Assembly (NCBI GenBank): GCA_013433145.1
Contig: CM024179.1
Span: 3,272,501-3,336,500 of the forward strand
Length of the DNA: 64,000 bases
Direction of reading: 5' to 3'
Source of the DNA: Ascaris suum
Lineage: Eukaryota; Nematoda; Chromadorea; Rhabditida; Ascarididae
Positions 1 to 20,339 of this stretch are shown piece after piece. The translations under genes and the position numbers were made by a program. The notes beneath the pieces were generated by a model. That model ran no database searches, had not been told where the DNA came from, and worked only from the letters and a program-made list of their open reading frames with translations. Numbering within the stretch: the first letter of the stretch is position 1; the number at the start of each line of letters is the position of its first letter.

Positions 1-7919
<7,919 letters not shown>

Positions 7920-8625
7920 TTAGATCAACAGATGTTCGGAAGTGTCAATATCCGCTTTGACTCCATTCATATGTGCAGGCAGAAGTGGAGTTTTCTGAGC
8001 AACAACTTTTAACAGAGGTAATAATTCAGCTGGAAAATAGTGTTTAAAAAGTTGGCCATTCTTCTGTTCGTCTACAACGTTTTTCTCATGGAATTTTTTT
8101 GCACCTCCCAACAGGGTACTGCACAAGCTCTATGCCTTTCCTTTGCGGCATTAAGTGCTTCATTTTGCAGTTTTGTAACCTTCCATTTTTCTTTCATTAG
8201 CCACTACGAGTATTTATACTTGTGCATACAGGCATTGATGAGGGATTCAGTTGACTCTAAAGAATCGATACCGGAGCCAATTTCTTAGATGAATTTGCAG
8301 TTCAATGCGAGAGTCTGCTTTTTGTTCTTGGAGAAGTCAAGAGATTGCCTCTTTTTCTTTCTGAGCCGGAATCACCAGCGACCAGTTTTTTCCTAGAGTC
8401 ACAGTCGGAGTCACGAGTTTTTTTGGGTATTAAGACCTTGGACTTTTTCTCCGCATGCCAAGAGCAAGAATCCAGACTAGAAGCATGTACACTAAGCAAT
8501 CTTGGTCCAGAGCGTCGACTTGAGACACCGATAGTTTTAAAAATAGACCGTAAAAGTGAGGGACTTCCTGGACGAGGAGCTACGATTATTTGAGTATATA
8601 ACCAGTAATAGCTTTTAATTACCAT
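7920..8625 (-). pseudogene. Frame-broken coding relic of an unrecognised protein
   Basis: Three adjacent minus-strand segments in three different frames look coding. 8625-8302 is a Ser/Arg/Lys-rich, disordered-looking piece. About 8280-8105 is charged and helical (LESTESLINACMHKYKY, one TAG, then KEKWKVTKLQNEALNAAKER). 8126-7920 is FHEKNVVDEQKNGQLFKHYF, LLPLLKVVAQKTPLLPAHMN and a natural-looking end. The second and third meet at a run of seven A, where one indel would join them. No GT/AG pairs explain the frame changes. The parent protein is not recognised. It could also be an assembly-damaged gene. Confidence 0.33.
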
Positions 8626-10640
8626 TACTAATTTTCACTAAAAGTTACATTAGTTTTAATAGCAGTATTACTGTTAGGGTGTTGACACTGGAACTATTTA
8701 ATAAGGAATAGCTAATGATCAGTCAAACGTCTTTCATTAATTAATATTGATTACATATTGAGCAATACTATCGGCAGGAGTAGAAAACATTTCAAGTATA
8801 ACACTACTAATTACTAGTATTATCAACTCTAACTGTTTGCAGTAAGGAGCAATGCTAGTAACATCTTTGAAATGTCTCTTATTGTTGTTAATAACATCAC
8901 TTACTATAACTGATATCCTTTATCTAATAGCAGCGAAAGTAGCAATAGAGCCTCAATAGCAGGCGAAATAGTTGTAACACTGCTAATAGTGCTAGTAATA
9001 TTAATGTTGATTATTAATGCTGTTGCACCGTTGATGTCAGTGCGATTGGCGCTGCTGACGTTATTACTAACTGTTTTAAATTTTACTAGTAATAATGACA
9101 GTATTGATAGTTGTAAATATAATTGATCACTGTTGAAATTCCATACGTTTTCTTTGGTCTTTCCTTCTCGCAATCAACTGCGAAATCAGCGCGAAGCTGC
9201 AGTAGGGAAAACATAGAAGAAGATCTCTGAGAATCCCCATCCACAACTTTTTGCGTCTTTCGTGGCCTCATGTTCTCATGGCCCCGATCTTGTCGTTCAC
9301 GCCCTCCACTCCGACCTCAAATTCACTTATCGCACAATCCTGCTTAATTTCTTTTGATCAAGCAAGACGACGGTAACAGAATGCGCTGCCTATGTATCTA
9401 TATAAGCAGGCAAAGAAGCACACATTAACCATCGAAAAAAAAGTATTTTTCGTCATAGAAACGATAAATTCTTTCCACAAGTAATTTTTTAATTTATGTG
9501 TCATGCGTATGAGGCTTGCAAAGTAAGGTCGTGCAGAAAGAAGAGAGAAATAACAGAGATCTACCAAAGAAACGAACCACCGGCTTTGTTTTGTTTAATT
9601 TTCGGAACATTTTTAGAGATTTTTTTAGCAGCACTGAATGTAAGAAACAGAAACTATTTTATAAGGCCACAAGTATCGATCGTTAGCCAAAGTGATAATT
9701 CGTCAACCGAGAAAGTGCAGCATGAAAGTAGCACCATATGTGATTTTAGCGTACGGCATCGAGACGCATAACTGAAATGTCCTTCGACGGAGTAATGAAG
9801 TTGCAGTAATTATAAAAAAGCAGCACGCCGCTATGAAAGTTTTTTTTTCAGCAAGGTTCTAGCACTTCTACTTCTTCACATCGATATATCTTTTATTCCT
9901 TTCAAATGCGAGCATAAATTAATGTCATAATATATTTCTTTGTTCTGTTCAATATTTGCTTTAACGCTTATTAGCCAAAAAATGAGATAGAAATGACCCA
10001 AAAATTATTGCAAACTTGAGCAAATTTACAAAGCGTTCAAAGGCGTATCTCCCTTTCAACCTGAGATATTTCTGTGTATTATTTTTTATTACAAAATGGT
10101 TGGCGTGATTGAATTTTACGGTTTTATCTAGCTTAGATTTCATAGACAACCGTTGTTTAGTAGTATGTGATTCACAGATCGGTTTCTGACCCCATCACCT
10201 CGCGACGCTGTAAAAGTTTCTTGACCGACGCTTCGTCTTCTCCAAGTGCATAAGTTCAATCAGGAACGCTGGATATGATATTTATTTAATTATTTCAAAT
10301 TCCTGAAATGGGAAAACATATAAAAATATGTGAATATGAACAGCAAGGAAAGTCTTTCATTAAAGAAAGACAAAATCGGGATTCTTGTTGATAACATCTG
10401 ATAACAATTGATGCCTCTTGCATTACGTGAAAAGTCGTACTGATAAGTACAACTCTGAGGAAAAAATAATGAAAATCGAGACTTTCCAGTAGTTTAGTCG
10501 ATTAGAGGAATGCATAGAAAAAGAAAGAAAAGAAAATTCGAATCAAACTTGGAGGGAACTTTTCATCAATTAGGGAGCAGAAAATGTAGTCAGGAAAAAA
10601 CTAAAATCGCACTCTCTCTCCAATTTATGCAAGTTAATGT
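8626..10640. other. Spacer upstream of the serpin
   Basis: 8626-9100 is low-complexity, built from short TAA/TAG/TAC-like units, and its long frames reflect that composition. 9100-9800 is slightly GC-richer with short open frames but no recognisable protein. A missing first serpin exon may lie here or further upstream; I could not identify it. Confidence 0.4.
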
Positions 10641-10656
10641 GTAAAATGATTTAAGG

Positions 10657-13600
10657 CCTTCGAAGATCGGTCTTTCACAAGCTGAATTTGCTATGCGCCT
10701 CTTGCATGCAGCAGCTCGAGGTGGTAAATCGGCGGTGTTATCCCCGTTTTCAGTTGCAATCGCACTTGCGATGATTAATGCAGGCGCACGCGGGACCACT
10801 CGAAAGCAATTGAATGACGTACTTGCGAAAGGTAACACTTATTTTACGTTATTACTTATTAGTGTTTTAAGGTAGTACTTCATTCTAAATTACAATCATA
10901 ACTGAGTCACAAAGAAGCTTATTCATATGTACTTAAGAGTAATTTAAGAGATTGTAATACAACTATAATGATCATTGTAACTTATGACAAGAGTCTACCA
11001 GCATTAAGGTAACAACTCGATTGTACTTGAAAAATTTGACTTTCACAGGTAACGTTTTTTGGTTACCTAATTTCTGCTTCAATAACAATGGATTTTAATT
11101 GCAAATTAAAGTGTTCTATGATTGTTGCACTCTCTAATTAACACCTTTAAAGGTATTCATAATTATCACACATTTTACTTATCAAGCGCTATTATCAAAA
11201 ATCTCGAATGAAAATTGCTTTCAATCACTGCTAATGAATATCGAACAATAAACAATGTTCGGTTTAATTGAACTGTTGTTGATAACATATGACAACGGTT
11301 GATAACCATCACTAATAGATGACAATTGATGACAATTGCTTGAACAGAACAGTCTTTGCCCAGTTTCAAATACAACGAACAAAAATGTTTACATTAATGA
11401 AAAAAATTCAATTCTTTCAATGACAAAAGTTCAAGAGCTAGTGTCGAATATATCAAAATGCCGAATCGTTACAATTTCACTGAGACATGAAATTCGGGCT
11501 AAATTGGATTCCACAACATTATTTTTGAGTTCCACAATAGTGATGAGTGTTTTCCAAACTTATGCGGCTATAATTTGTTTTGTTGGTGCTGTTTTTTCTC
11601 GTTGATTAATCGAGCTTTTCATTTACTATTCAGACGCTTCATTGTCATTACCTACAAGCACGAATGCGATTATTCGTTTAAAATTGATTTAGGTACATCT
11701 GTCGATGCTCTCAAAGATTATTTCAAAAAGCATCTAAAAAATGTATCAACTCCTCTCGGAGGTTTCCAAATGAATACGGCTTCAAAAATTTTCGTGCAGA
11801 AAAATCTCGAGTTGCTAGCGGATTATACGAAAATGATCGATAAAGATTATGCGAGCCAAATCAACGAAACTGACTTTCAAAAGCCCGAAATTGTCTCTTC
11901 GGTAAGGATTTTTCTTCGAATAATTTTTAAGATCGCCTTAAGCTTATGACATAGATTGAAAATTTTTCAATTTTACTGAGCTCAGAAACTTTGAAAAAAA
12001 AAACTGAAAATTGCTTCAAATAGTTTATTCACTGAAACAATTGAAACTTCTTGCAGAGAGAATTTATCAATGATTTGAACAATCCTTTCAACTCTTAATT
12101 CGACAAGTTTACTATTGTGGAACGGTCATTATAATTATGACTCCGATTGGAGCTGTAAGCAGAATTTCACTCCGTCAAAGTGGGTGTAACATAAAGACTG
12201 CAGTTAGAAAGTGCGTAATCGAATCTGTAAATTCAGTCGTAACATTTTTTTTTTTTTGAACAGATCGGGCCAATAGATGATTATATCAATAGAAATATAG
12301 AAATTAGAAAAATGGTTCCTTTGAATTTTCATCAAAAATAATAACATTGTCTTTTTTGAATGTTGTTTACGAAATTTATTCCACATGAATAAAAGGCGTA
12401 TGCTATGTGGGCGGTATTCATGAAGGTGTTGCGTAGTTGTGCAATACAGAGTCTGCTGCAATTTAGCTTTCTGATTTCCACTGCATCTTGGCGTTATAAT
12501 GGGAAGTGGCAGGAATGTCAAACGACTAGCGGAAGTTAGCTGCCGGTTGAAGAGTGAACTTTCAATCCTACCAGGAATCACCTTTGGTGGGCGTTAAAAA
12601 GCGCTGTCAAAATGCTTAACATTCCTGTGTTGTGTAACATCGGATAACAGCACTCTGCGGATATATGAGATATTTTCAAATAAATCTGAACTGTTCCTTT
12701 AAAAAAACTTTATTACGTTCTTTATAACGTTGTTGAGCCATATTTCCTTGAAACTAGCCGAGTCATCAGCCTCATATCACTTCCAACATTTTTTTTTTCG
12801 ATTTTTGGGACGTTCCTTGGGACTCGTTTTTCCGGATAGTTGAATTGGAGTTGTCCAAGGAATGTGAAATTTGCAACGAATCAACCACCATCGCTGGCCG
12901 AAGCGCTCTCCGCATGTCACTCGGCATCCTTTTTGAAACATCCGGTCTTTTATGAAACAGCCTCTTGAAGTGTCATAAAGATGATGTATAAGATAGCGTT
13001 GTTACAAGATCTCAGCGACACAGAGATGGAATATTTCTTCTCAGTGTTCCAGCATACCGTGTGTCCAGTAAGAAATGAAATGCGAGACAAACGGCATATC
13101 AAAACTAATATTTTATAAACTGAGTACAAATTGATATGGCACTGATAATATGCTTAAGGAAGTTTAATAACTTGGGGGGGGGGGGGGGGGGGTTGCCTCA
13201 GCAAAATAGAACCTTGCAGTGAATATGAGAAGAACGAGCTTAGCGCAAAGTGTATAGTAGAAAGGATGAAGGTTGAATTTGGAACGGTGGGATGAATAAA
13301 TTACAAAAAACGATTCGCTAAGATGAGATAAGGACCACCAGCTTGTAAGGTCGGAAACCTCTAGCGTGTGATTTTTTCGGAATTTCTCAACAAATATTCG
13401 AAAAGGTGGAAAAAAAATTTAACATTAATTAACGGGTAAATTTGATCGTAAAGTGCGAAATTCAACAAAAATATATCAGTGTTCATTTTAATTGTTCATT
13501 AAGACCTATTGAAGCGCGTGCATGATATTAATTTTCCGGCATTTTTAGCGAGTCTATTTCCCGTTCGACTAGGATTGACAAGCTGAACATCCTCTTAGAA

Positions 13601-16600
13601 GTTAGAAGAAGTGATCTTGAAATTATCAATATTCATATAATTCTATGTTCATAGTTTAGTCAGATTTTATGAATGAAGAATTTCTGCTGAAATTAATTTT
13701 TAACGTTTAGGAAATTAATAAATGGGCAAAGAGCCAAATTGACGACACTAGTGGAGAACTGGTCGAAGAGGAGATGTTTCTAGACGCAACCAAAATGGTA
13801 TTGGTCAGTATGGCTTCATTCGATGCTGTTTGGCAGAAACCTTTCAACGAATTTGCAACACGTAATCAAACGTTCCATCAAACCCCGACTAAAACAAAAA
13901 AGGTAAGCATAGAATATCAACAGCGACGGTGTTGAAATTTTCAATTTCTAGTCAATTTAAAGCGAATTCTTTGCCGGTTAATGATACACGTATTCATCTG
14001 TTGCCAATTTTTAAAAAAACATTACTACTGTTGAGTTTGGTCAAAAGCTATAGTCGTTTAATTTTGAGGGAATGAGAATGCTCTTTGAGATATGGTATAA
14101 TTCGAGTGATACTCACATTTGAATGTTTCAGTGCCAATTACAATTTAATAAACTTGAAGTAAATGAATTAAATTCAGGTTTCAGTGATGGCGCAAAGCAA
14201 TTACTTTGACTATTATTCTGATCGAATGGTTAGCGCAATAGCGCTTCCTTATAAAGATGGTAAAGTATTTATGTATATATTTTTGCCAAATGATAAATAT
14301 GGCTTGATAGCATTCGAGAAAACCCTCACCGCAAAGAAGATGTATCGAATTATACGCAATATGAAGAAGGCATATATTGATGTTAGTCTCTTCGGCAATT
14401 TCTTTAAGTAAATTTTACATCTCCACTATTTTTATTAAGCTTATATTCCCTCTTTTCTCTCGCCCTCTTCTCCCTCTCCCTGCAAGGGTGTTGTGTTCCG
14501 ACAGCACATTGACATGAACGGTGCCACCTGCGCGCCAATGAGCACCAGGAACTCCTCAATCCCGAGACACTTCGTGGCCAGATTGCACACCGCTACGGTC
14601 CGAACCGACCATCACAAGGACAACATCTCACGTGAATAGCTAGAAATACAATGGTTCCTGTAAGCAAGTATGCTCTCTTTCTACACGCACAGTCCTTGCC
14701 GCAAGGCGTCTGTAGGGAGTTTGCTCTCTCTCTCATGGTCATCGCTCCTCTGCTCTGCACGAAAGCCGTTGATGTACAATTTACTGATCACGCTTTCATC
14801 CATCTTTTCCACTCTCAATATATTACCACGTAATTAATGAAACAACGCTGCGATGAACTTTTACACTTTTTCGGATCAGCGGCCGTTATTAAAGCGAGAT
14901 TGTAACAACCTTAGGTTATTGTTGTAAATATTGATATACGTCAACTTATCTATCGCATAATGCGAAAGCTCGAAATATCTTACCTTTATCTTTTTCCCCT
15001 CTCCCCTTTTTAATAGACGTATTGTCCAGTGTCCTTATTTCCGCTAAAAACCTCAGCGAATTTGCTCACACTAGATATTTTCTAGTTAGTGCTACCACGT
15101 TTTCGATTGGGACGTAAATTCGACTTGGCGAGTGCACTCAACAGAATGGGTGTCACCGATGCATTTGTTGACGAAGCTAATTTCACCGGTATATGTAAGG
15201 AACTACTTTTCATGTCGAATCTCATTCACAAAGCTGTCACTGAGGTAAGTTACCTGTTGTAAGGTTGCAACTTTAATGAATACAGCGGATATTATCTAAC
15301 CGGATCATTGTGACCATATGATATATGCAAAGAGACGTTTGAATTAGCATTGATTATCGGTAAAAGCTCTAGTCAATACTATCGGATGAAATATATTTCG
15401 GTGGCGATCGGCTTTATGCGTTCATTGTTAATGATCGTCAATCTTTGATGACCAATGATCATAAAGCCATCAGCGAAAACATCTTTAGACAAGTGAGTTG
15501 ATCGACAGAGAGCAACACTCATTTGAACTAGTATTTTATTTAAGGGTAGAATACGTTTTAAGGGAGTTTCGAGGAATTTCCCCCATAATTTCCAGAAATT
15601 ATTCTACTTTTCATCTCGCCCATATCAATGATGTTGCCTACGTAAAATGAGTCGAGCACTCCACGACACTCCATTAAGCTGCAGCATTTTTTACAGTCAT
15701 TACAATATTTGCGATATATACAAAACTTTACACCGACATTTAAATCACATAGCACAATCAACTGTGAGTTCAATATATTGAGATTTCATACTAAATTTCA
15801 TCCGTGAATCCATGACGATTGTTCACTTCTCGTTCGTCGGTGGTTTCTGACGAGTGAATGCAAAGTGATGGGTACACAATGGCCAGAAATTCTATTTATG
15901 AATGGCCTGACCATCTGCTAGTCGGTGGTTAAGTGCTGACGGTCAAAAGCAGAGATAATGAGCCAATTTGTCACCCGATTTCACAGAACGCACCTAAACC
16001 ACCGACTAGAACGCTTCGATTCAAAAAAGTGTCCTCATATACTTTTTGTTGAGGCTATTGACTCCCACATAGTGACCAATATGTGTTGTGTGTAAATTTC
16101 CAAAGGCGAAAAATACATGACATCTATGGGATCATTTTGCATATGTCACATATGCAGGAAATTTTTCAATGACCTTTATTCGTTAGGAACGTTATATTTT
16201 TTTAAATGGTAATAGAACTCAAGTAATGCGATATCCTCTCTATTCGGTCTTTTTTTGGATATGTGAGGAAAAACTTCACAACGATGCTTAGAAATTTTCA
16301 TCTATTTAAAATTTTTAAAACATATATCAATAAAATATAACAGCAAAAAATTTCAAAAGCATGCGACTTCCGGTTTTTTTTTTTTGGTATAAACTTGTTT
16401 GATTAATTTCATCAGTTAATGTGCTCATAGCTATAGTCAATATGTATCTATTTTAAGTTCAGTTTATAGGAAGGAAAATTTTCGAAAAACTGAAATGAGC
16501 GAAATTTGCAATTCTAAAAACTGGAATTGTTTCAATTCCATTGCTAAAAAAAATTGATTCACCTCATCTCGCGAACACGAACGTTAACGAGTTATTCACT

Positions 16601-17610
16601 AATTTGATTATCCACGTCTTGAATCTTTAAGGTTTTTTCCAGTAATTCAAAAAAAAAAATCTCTGCATTTGTCTAAATTTATGACGGTATTATTAAATTG
16701 ATTAAACTCCTCGAATAGACGGTCGATAATTCATGTAATTCGATGATTGTTTACTCTGCAGTTTCAATTCAACAACCATCGAAACTAAATTTATAAAATT
16801 TGTGGAATATATTTGCATGAATAGGGAGATTGACCTGATTTGGTGATTTTTGAAATCGGTCGATCGATCGATGATGGAATAGTTAACATAAATTTGCTTT
16901 AATATAAAAGTTTGCACGGATCTGCAATCACTTGAGCAGCATCTATACACATTTATATCAGTTGTACCAGTTGGAACAAAGTTTTCACAAGAGATTATTA
17001 CAGTGATCGAGTTAATTAGCTTGTGTTGTATATATGTCCTATAATTTATCTTTAATCTATGGGAATTGCTAATTTTAATTAGTGGAAATGTTAAAACTTA
17101 GATTGCATCAGCTTTTCTGCCGTCCTTTCTCACATACTTTTAAAGTAATTCTGAAGTTTTATTTATTATTCACTCATTGAATTATATTTATAATTTTTTA
17201 AATATACTTTTGGTCCCGACTGGAAAAAATACATTCTTGTAAAAGAGGGTGAAATTTTGATTCATCATTATTTTAGGTTAATCGGCATAGGATTCATTTT
17301 TTCTTTTCCTTGTCACTATTTACCATGTCGACAAGTTGAAATTATTTGCTGTATAATTCTTATTGAAAGATTAAAACTTATCAATGTTCAAACTTTCCAA
17401 AGCTTGCTTTATTCACCATAATTTAATTCTTTACTTGTTGAGGTGAACGAACGAGGCACAAAAGCAGCAACAAATGCTCCATCGAAATTTGAATGGAACT
17501 TTATACCGGTTACTACTTCAGCTCCCATTGAATTCATCGCGGATCATCCATTTTTATTCGCAATTTCATGGGACGATACGCTTCTTTTCTTAGGTCGATT
17601 TCGAGGATAA
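10657..17610 (+). CDS. Serpin (serine/cysteine protease inhibitor family), six exons, 5' end incomplete
   Basis: Exons: about 10657-10831, 11693-11901, 13711-13902, 14178-14381, 15086-15244 and 17443-17610 (stop TAA). All joins keep phase: phase 1 after exon 1, phase 0 afterwards. Conserved serpin blocks appear in order: helix A (LSQAEFAMRLLH), the breach region (VLSPFSVAIALAMINAG), the sheet-A/helix-F part in exons 2-3, VLPRFRLGRKFDL in exon 5, then hinge, reactive loop and the C-terminal signature FIADHPFLFAI followed by LLFLGRF. Serpins trap target proteases by inserting the reactive loop into sheet A. The hinge reads NERGTKAATNA, so P15 Gly, P14 Thr and P12-P11 Ala fit an inhibitor, while Lys at P13 and Asn at P9 are unusual. 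About 355 residues are visible against a usual 370-400. The first in-frame ATG is 10693, but family similarity starts upstream of it and a TAA lies at 10642-10644. A preceding exon spliced at the AG at 10654-10655 is therefore likely. No signal peptide is visible. A possible ATTAAA poly(A) signal lies at 17812. Confidence 0.95.
13174..13192. repeat. Poly(G) tract, 19 G
   Basis: An uninterrupted run of 19 G on the plus strand in serpin intron 2. The exact length may be a sequencing or assembly estimate. Confidence 0.95.
15373..15492 (+). other. Possible 120-nt cassette exon inside the serpin gene
   Basis: An open stretch of exactly 40 codons sits in the intron between the serpin's last two coding exons. 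It is preceded by an AG acceptor (ctctag) and followed by a consensus donor (CAA|gtgagt). Because the flanking exons join in phase 0, including it would add 40 residues without a frameshift, between HKAVTE and the hinge. The peptide (SILSDEIYFGGDRLYAFIVN and on) does not match the serpin core at that place. It could be an alternative exon, a decayed duplicated exon or chance. Confidence 0.3.
15836..16009. repeat. Inverted repeat with a third direct copy in the last serpin intron
   Basis: CTAGTCGGTGGTT at 15918-15930 is the exact reverse complement of AACCACCGACTAG at 15997-16009. A further copy of the GTCGGTGGTT core is at 15836-15845. It may be the remains of a small inverted-repeat element; no target-site duplication was identified. 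Confidence 0.5.
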
Positions 17611-20339
17611 ACGAATTCGTACCCGAATTTTTTAAAATGTGATAATTGGAAAAGTGTGATTCTCATGGGAGAATTTTTTTTGTTTATATCAATGAAGAAA
17701 TGTGCATTGAGGAGTTATGGGCTTGAAGATCCTCGCTAGTACAGGAGAGTGACATTTCCATTCGTCTTCGCATATTTCGACGAAATTATTTCTCCTTATT
17801 TTGAAGAAATCATTAAATAATATATATAACTGGAATGACGTATAAATGAGGATTCTAGTCTCTAGAAGTCTTTTAAAAATTGCTGTATTTATTTTAACAC
17901 TATTTGTTCAATTATTTTCTTCCACAATTCTATATTTTCTAAAATTAAATGGAATTTTTTGAAGTTCTTTTTTGCAAACCTTGTCTATTTTGACACTCAC
18001 CTACGCAAATTTTGTTTATTTTTAACACATATATGCAAATTTCGTCGAGCTCAATATAATCATGTCTTTTTTCTTTTTACGGACTTTAAATGAACATTAT
18101 ACAAATTCACAATACAGAAAAATACTGTGATAAAACAGCAGAAGGAAATTTTTAGCGCTTCAAAATCGAGCAACATTTGGGATGCTATCTCGATTACGCA
18201 GATTTTCTGTGTATGAAAGAATATTAAACTATTTGGTTGAAATATAATCATCGTTTCGAATAGGTATTTTAATAATTTTCAGTGAAAACTTTTCACAAAC
18301 ATAAAGAAATTTTTCAAAATTGTTTCAGCTCAATAGGAATTTCCTACAATCACTTTTTGATTCATTTTTCTATGCTATTATATTTTTCTTTTTGCTTACT
18401 TGATTTCATTATCAAATCTTATTAATCATAAATAACGGGTATTAATAGAGCTCAGTTTGCTTTTGAAGTTCACTTTTTCACTTTTGTTGACTGACCGCCA
18501 AGCAAGTGAGCAATTGAATATGCTTAATTAAATTCAAGGAGTGAATGGATTTGCATAATAGCTTGTGTTTAACAGCTACTCCATCCCCTCTCTTCTGCTC
18601 CTCTTCCTACAACCCCCCTCCCCCTACCACACATGCATGCATTCAAAGGTAAACACATAAACATAGCTCAGTTTTAATGATTTCAACGAAACTTTTCATT
18701 GTTGAGCTGAAAAGACGAGAGAGGCTACATCTGGTTGAGTATGGAGTAAACAGGAGCTAAATAAGCAACGCTGAAGCAAGCATCTATCTGTCTCTTCAAC
18801 GAGATGGGCATTCTGGACATGTGATAAGAGACCTCACCGTTCTTAGAAACTATTTGGGCTTATAGAGAAGCTGGGAAAAGTGGATTCGTCGACGACTTAT
18901 CCTGATCGAAATTGCCCGCAGAAATAATTGTATCTTAATCAACTTAACAGCGTCAACATATTCATCATTAAACACAGTAATGTAAATATTCTAATGATTT
19001 GTTCTAATGATAAGAGCAATTAACGTGAATTCTGTCGGCAATAAAAGAATTCACTTCAAAGTTAAAAATAGTTGCCGTGGATTTACAACGAGGTGAACTT
19101 TGTGATATGCGGATGCTAAATGCTCTAAAAAAACGAACAATTTTGTTGACGTTTCAACTCAAAATGTGTTGTTTCTACGTTAGCTGAACATATTTGCAAA
19201 ACAAGTGGAAGGAGAGGCGCTCTTTTTTGCGGAAATGAGCGCTTCTTCCGCTAATTTGATAGGCTTTTCGGATTGAAATCGCCATGCTTTGATTTTTTTT
19301 TTCCTCTTTTTTATGTTTTTCTGCGCTTGTTTATTCTTTTTTCTTTTTTTTTTTTCATGAGTTTTTAATGCGATTTTGTGAATTGAATTGTCTAATTATT
19401 ATATCTCTGCTTATATGTAAGTAAACGTGCCAATATACTCGGAAGAGATTCAGAATAAAATTTAGCAGAAATGATTGACTCGGACTGGGCTCTAATTCCT
19501 AGACGACGATGACTCACAGGCTCTTGATAGTGCTTATAATTTGCGTAAATGATCTAACGCAGAATTTATGTGGGCACACAATATTACTCGCATTATTTCG
19601 TTTGTTTTTTTGATTATTTTAGTTGTCATGTGCGATGATGAGCAGAACTAACGTTATATCAGCTTTGCTGATTTACTTTACTTTATCTCCGACTTACTTT
19701 ATCGAAAAAGTGATTTGCAATAATGAATGGTGAAATATCGTTGTTGTTGAGACGCTTATATTAGCATGAAAAGTGAACGCCGATTTATTATTGTTTCATA
19801 GCGTTGATAAGTTGTGGTGTTGGCATTGTCCCATTGTTATCGACCGAATACTGAAATTTTTCAAAATCAAACTGAACAATTATGGGTGGCAAGTAAGGTA
19901 TGAAAGATTAAATAATTCGAGCATAAGTTTTCCAAACTTTAACGTTTGAGATTTCCGAGAAATGCGTTTTCTGTTTTGGTGATATTCCGATCCTACAATC
20001 CGTTGCAAATAGTGGCGCGCGCATATGTCTCAACCGTCGTACCATAACGTTATCACTCGGTTGAGGAAGTTATCTGTAGGAAACGTCTAGTTAGGCTTAC
20101 TTCACTTCTTGGCATGAGCAGCTCTGACGTCTCACTACTAGGAAGTACTGATTCCTTGGAACGTTACATAGAGTTAAAATATTTAGTTATAGCGGAATTA
20201 CTATTCCATAATGGGAGGCTTGCAAGGAACGAAAGATTGTGTTGCATGACGAGTCCCATGGATTCAGTGGATAATCCCATCCACATAACTATAACTCGTT
20301 TTTAAGCCTTCTGTTGAAAGTAAAGAAATCAATAATTAC
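17611..20339. other. Spacer between convergent serpin and innexin
   Basis: AT-rich, with no recognised gene. The two genes end facing each other. A TTTATT at 19784-19789 (AATAAA on the minus strand) could serve the innexin, about 550 nt past its probable stop. Confidence 0.4.
17812..17817 (+). terminator. Candidate serpin poly(A) signal, ATTAAA
   Basis: The hexamer variant ATTAAA lies about 200 nt after the serpin stop codon in an AT-rich 3' region. No canonical AATAAA was noticed nearer. Support is positional only. Confidence 0.3.
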
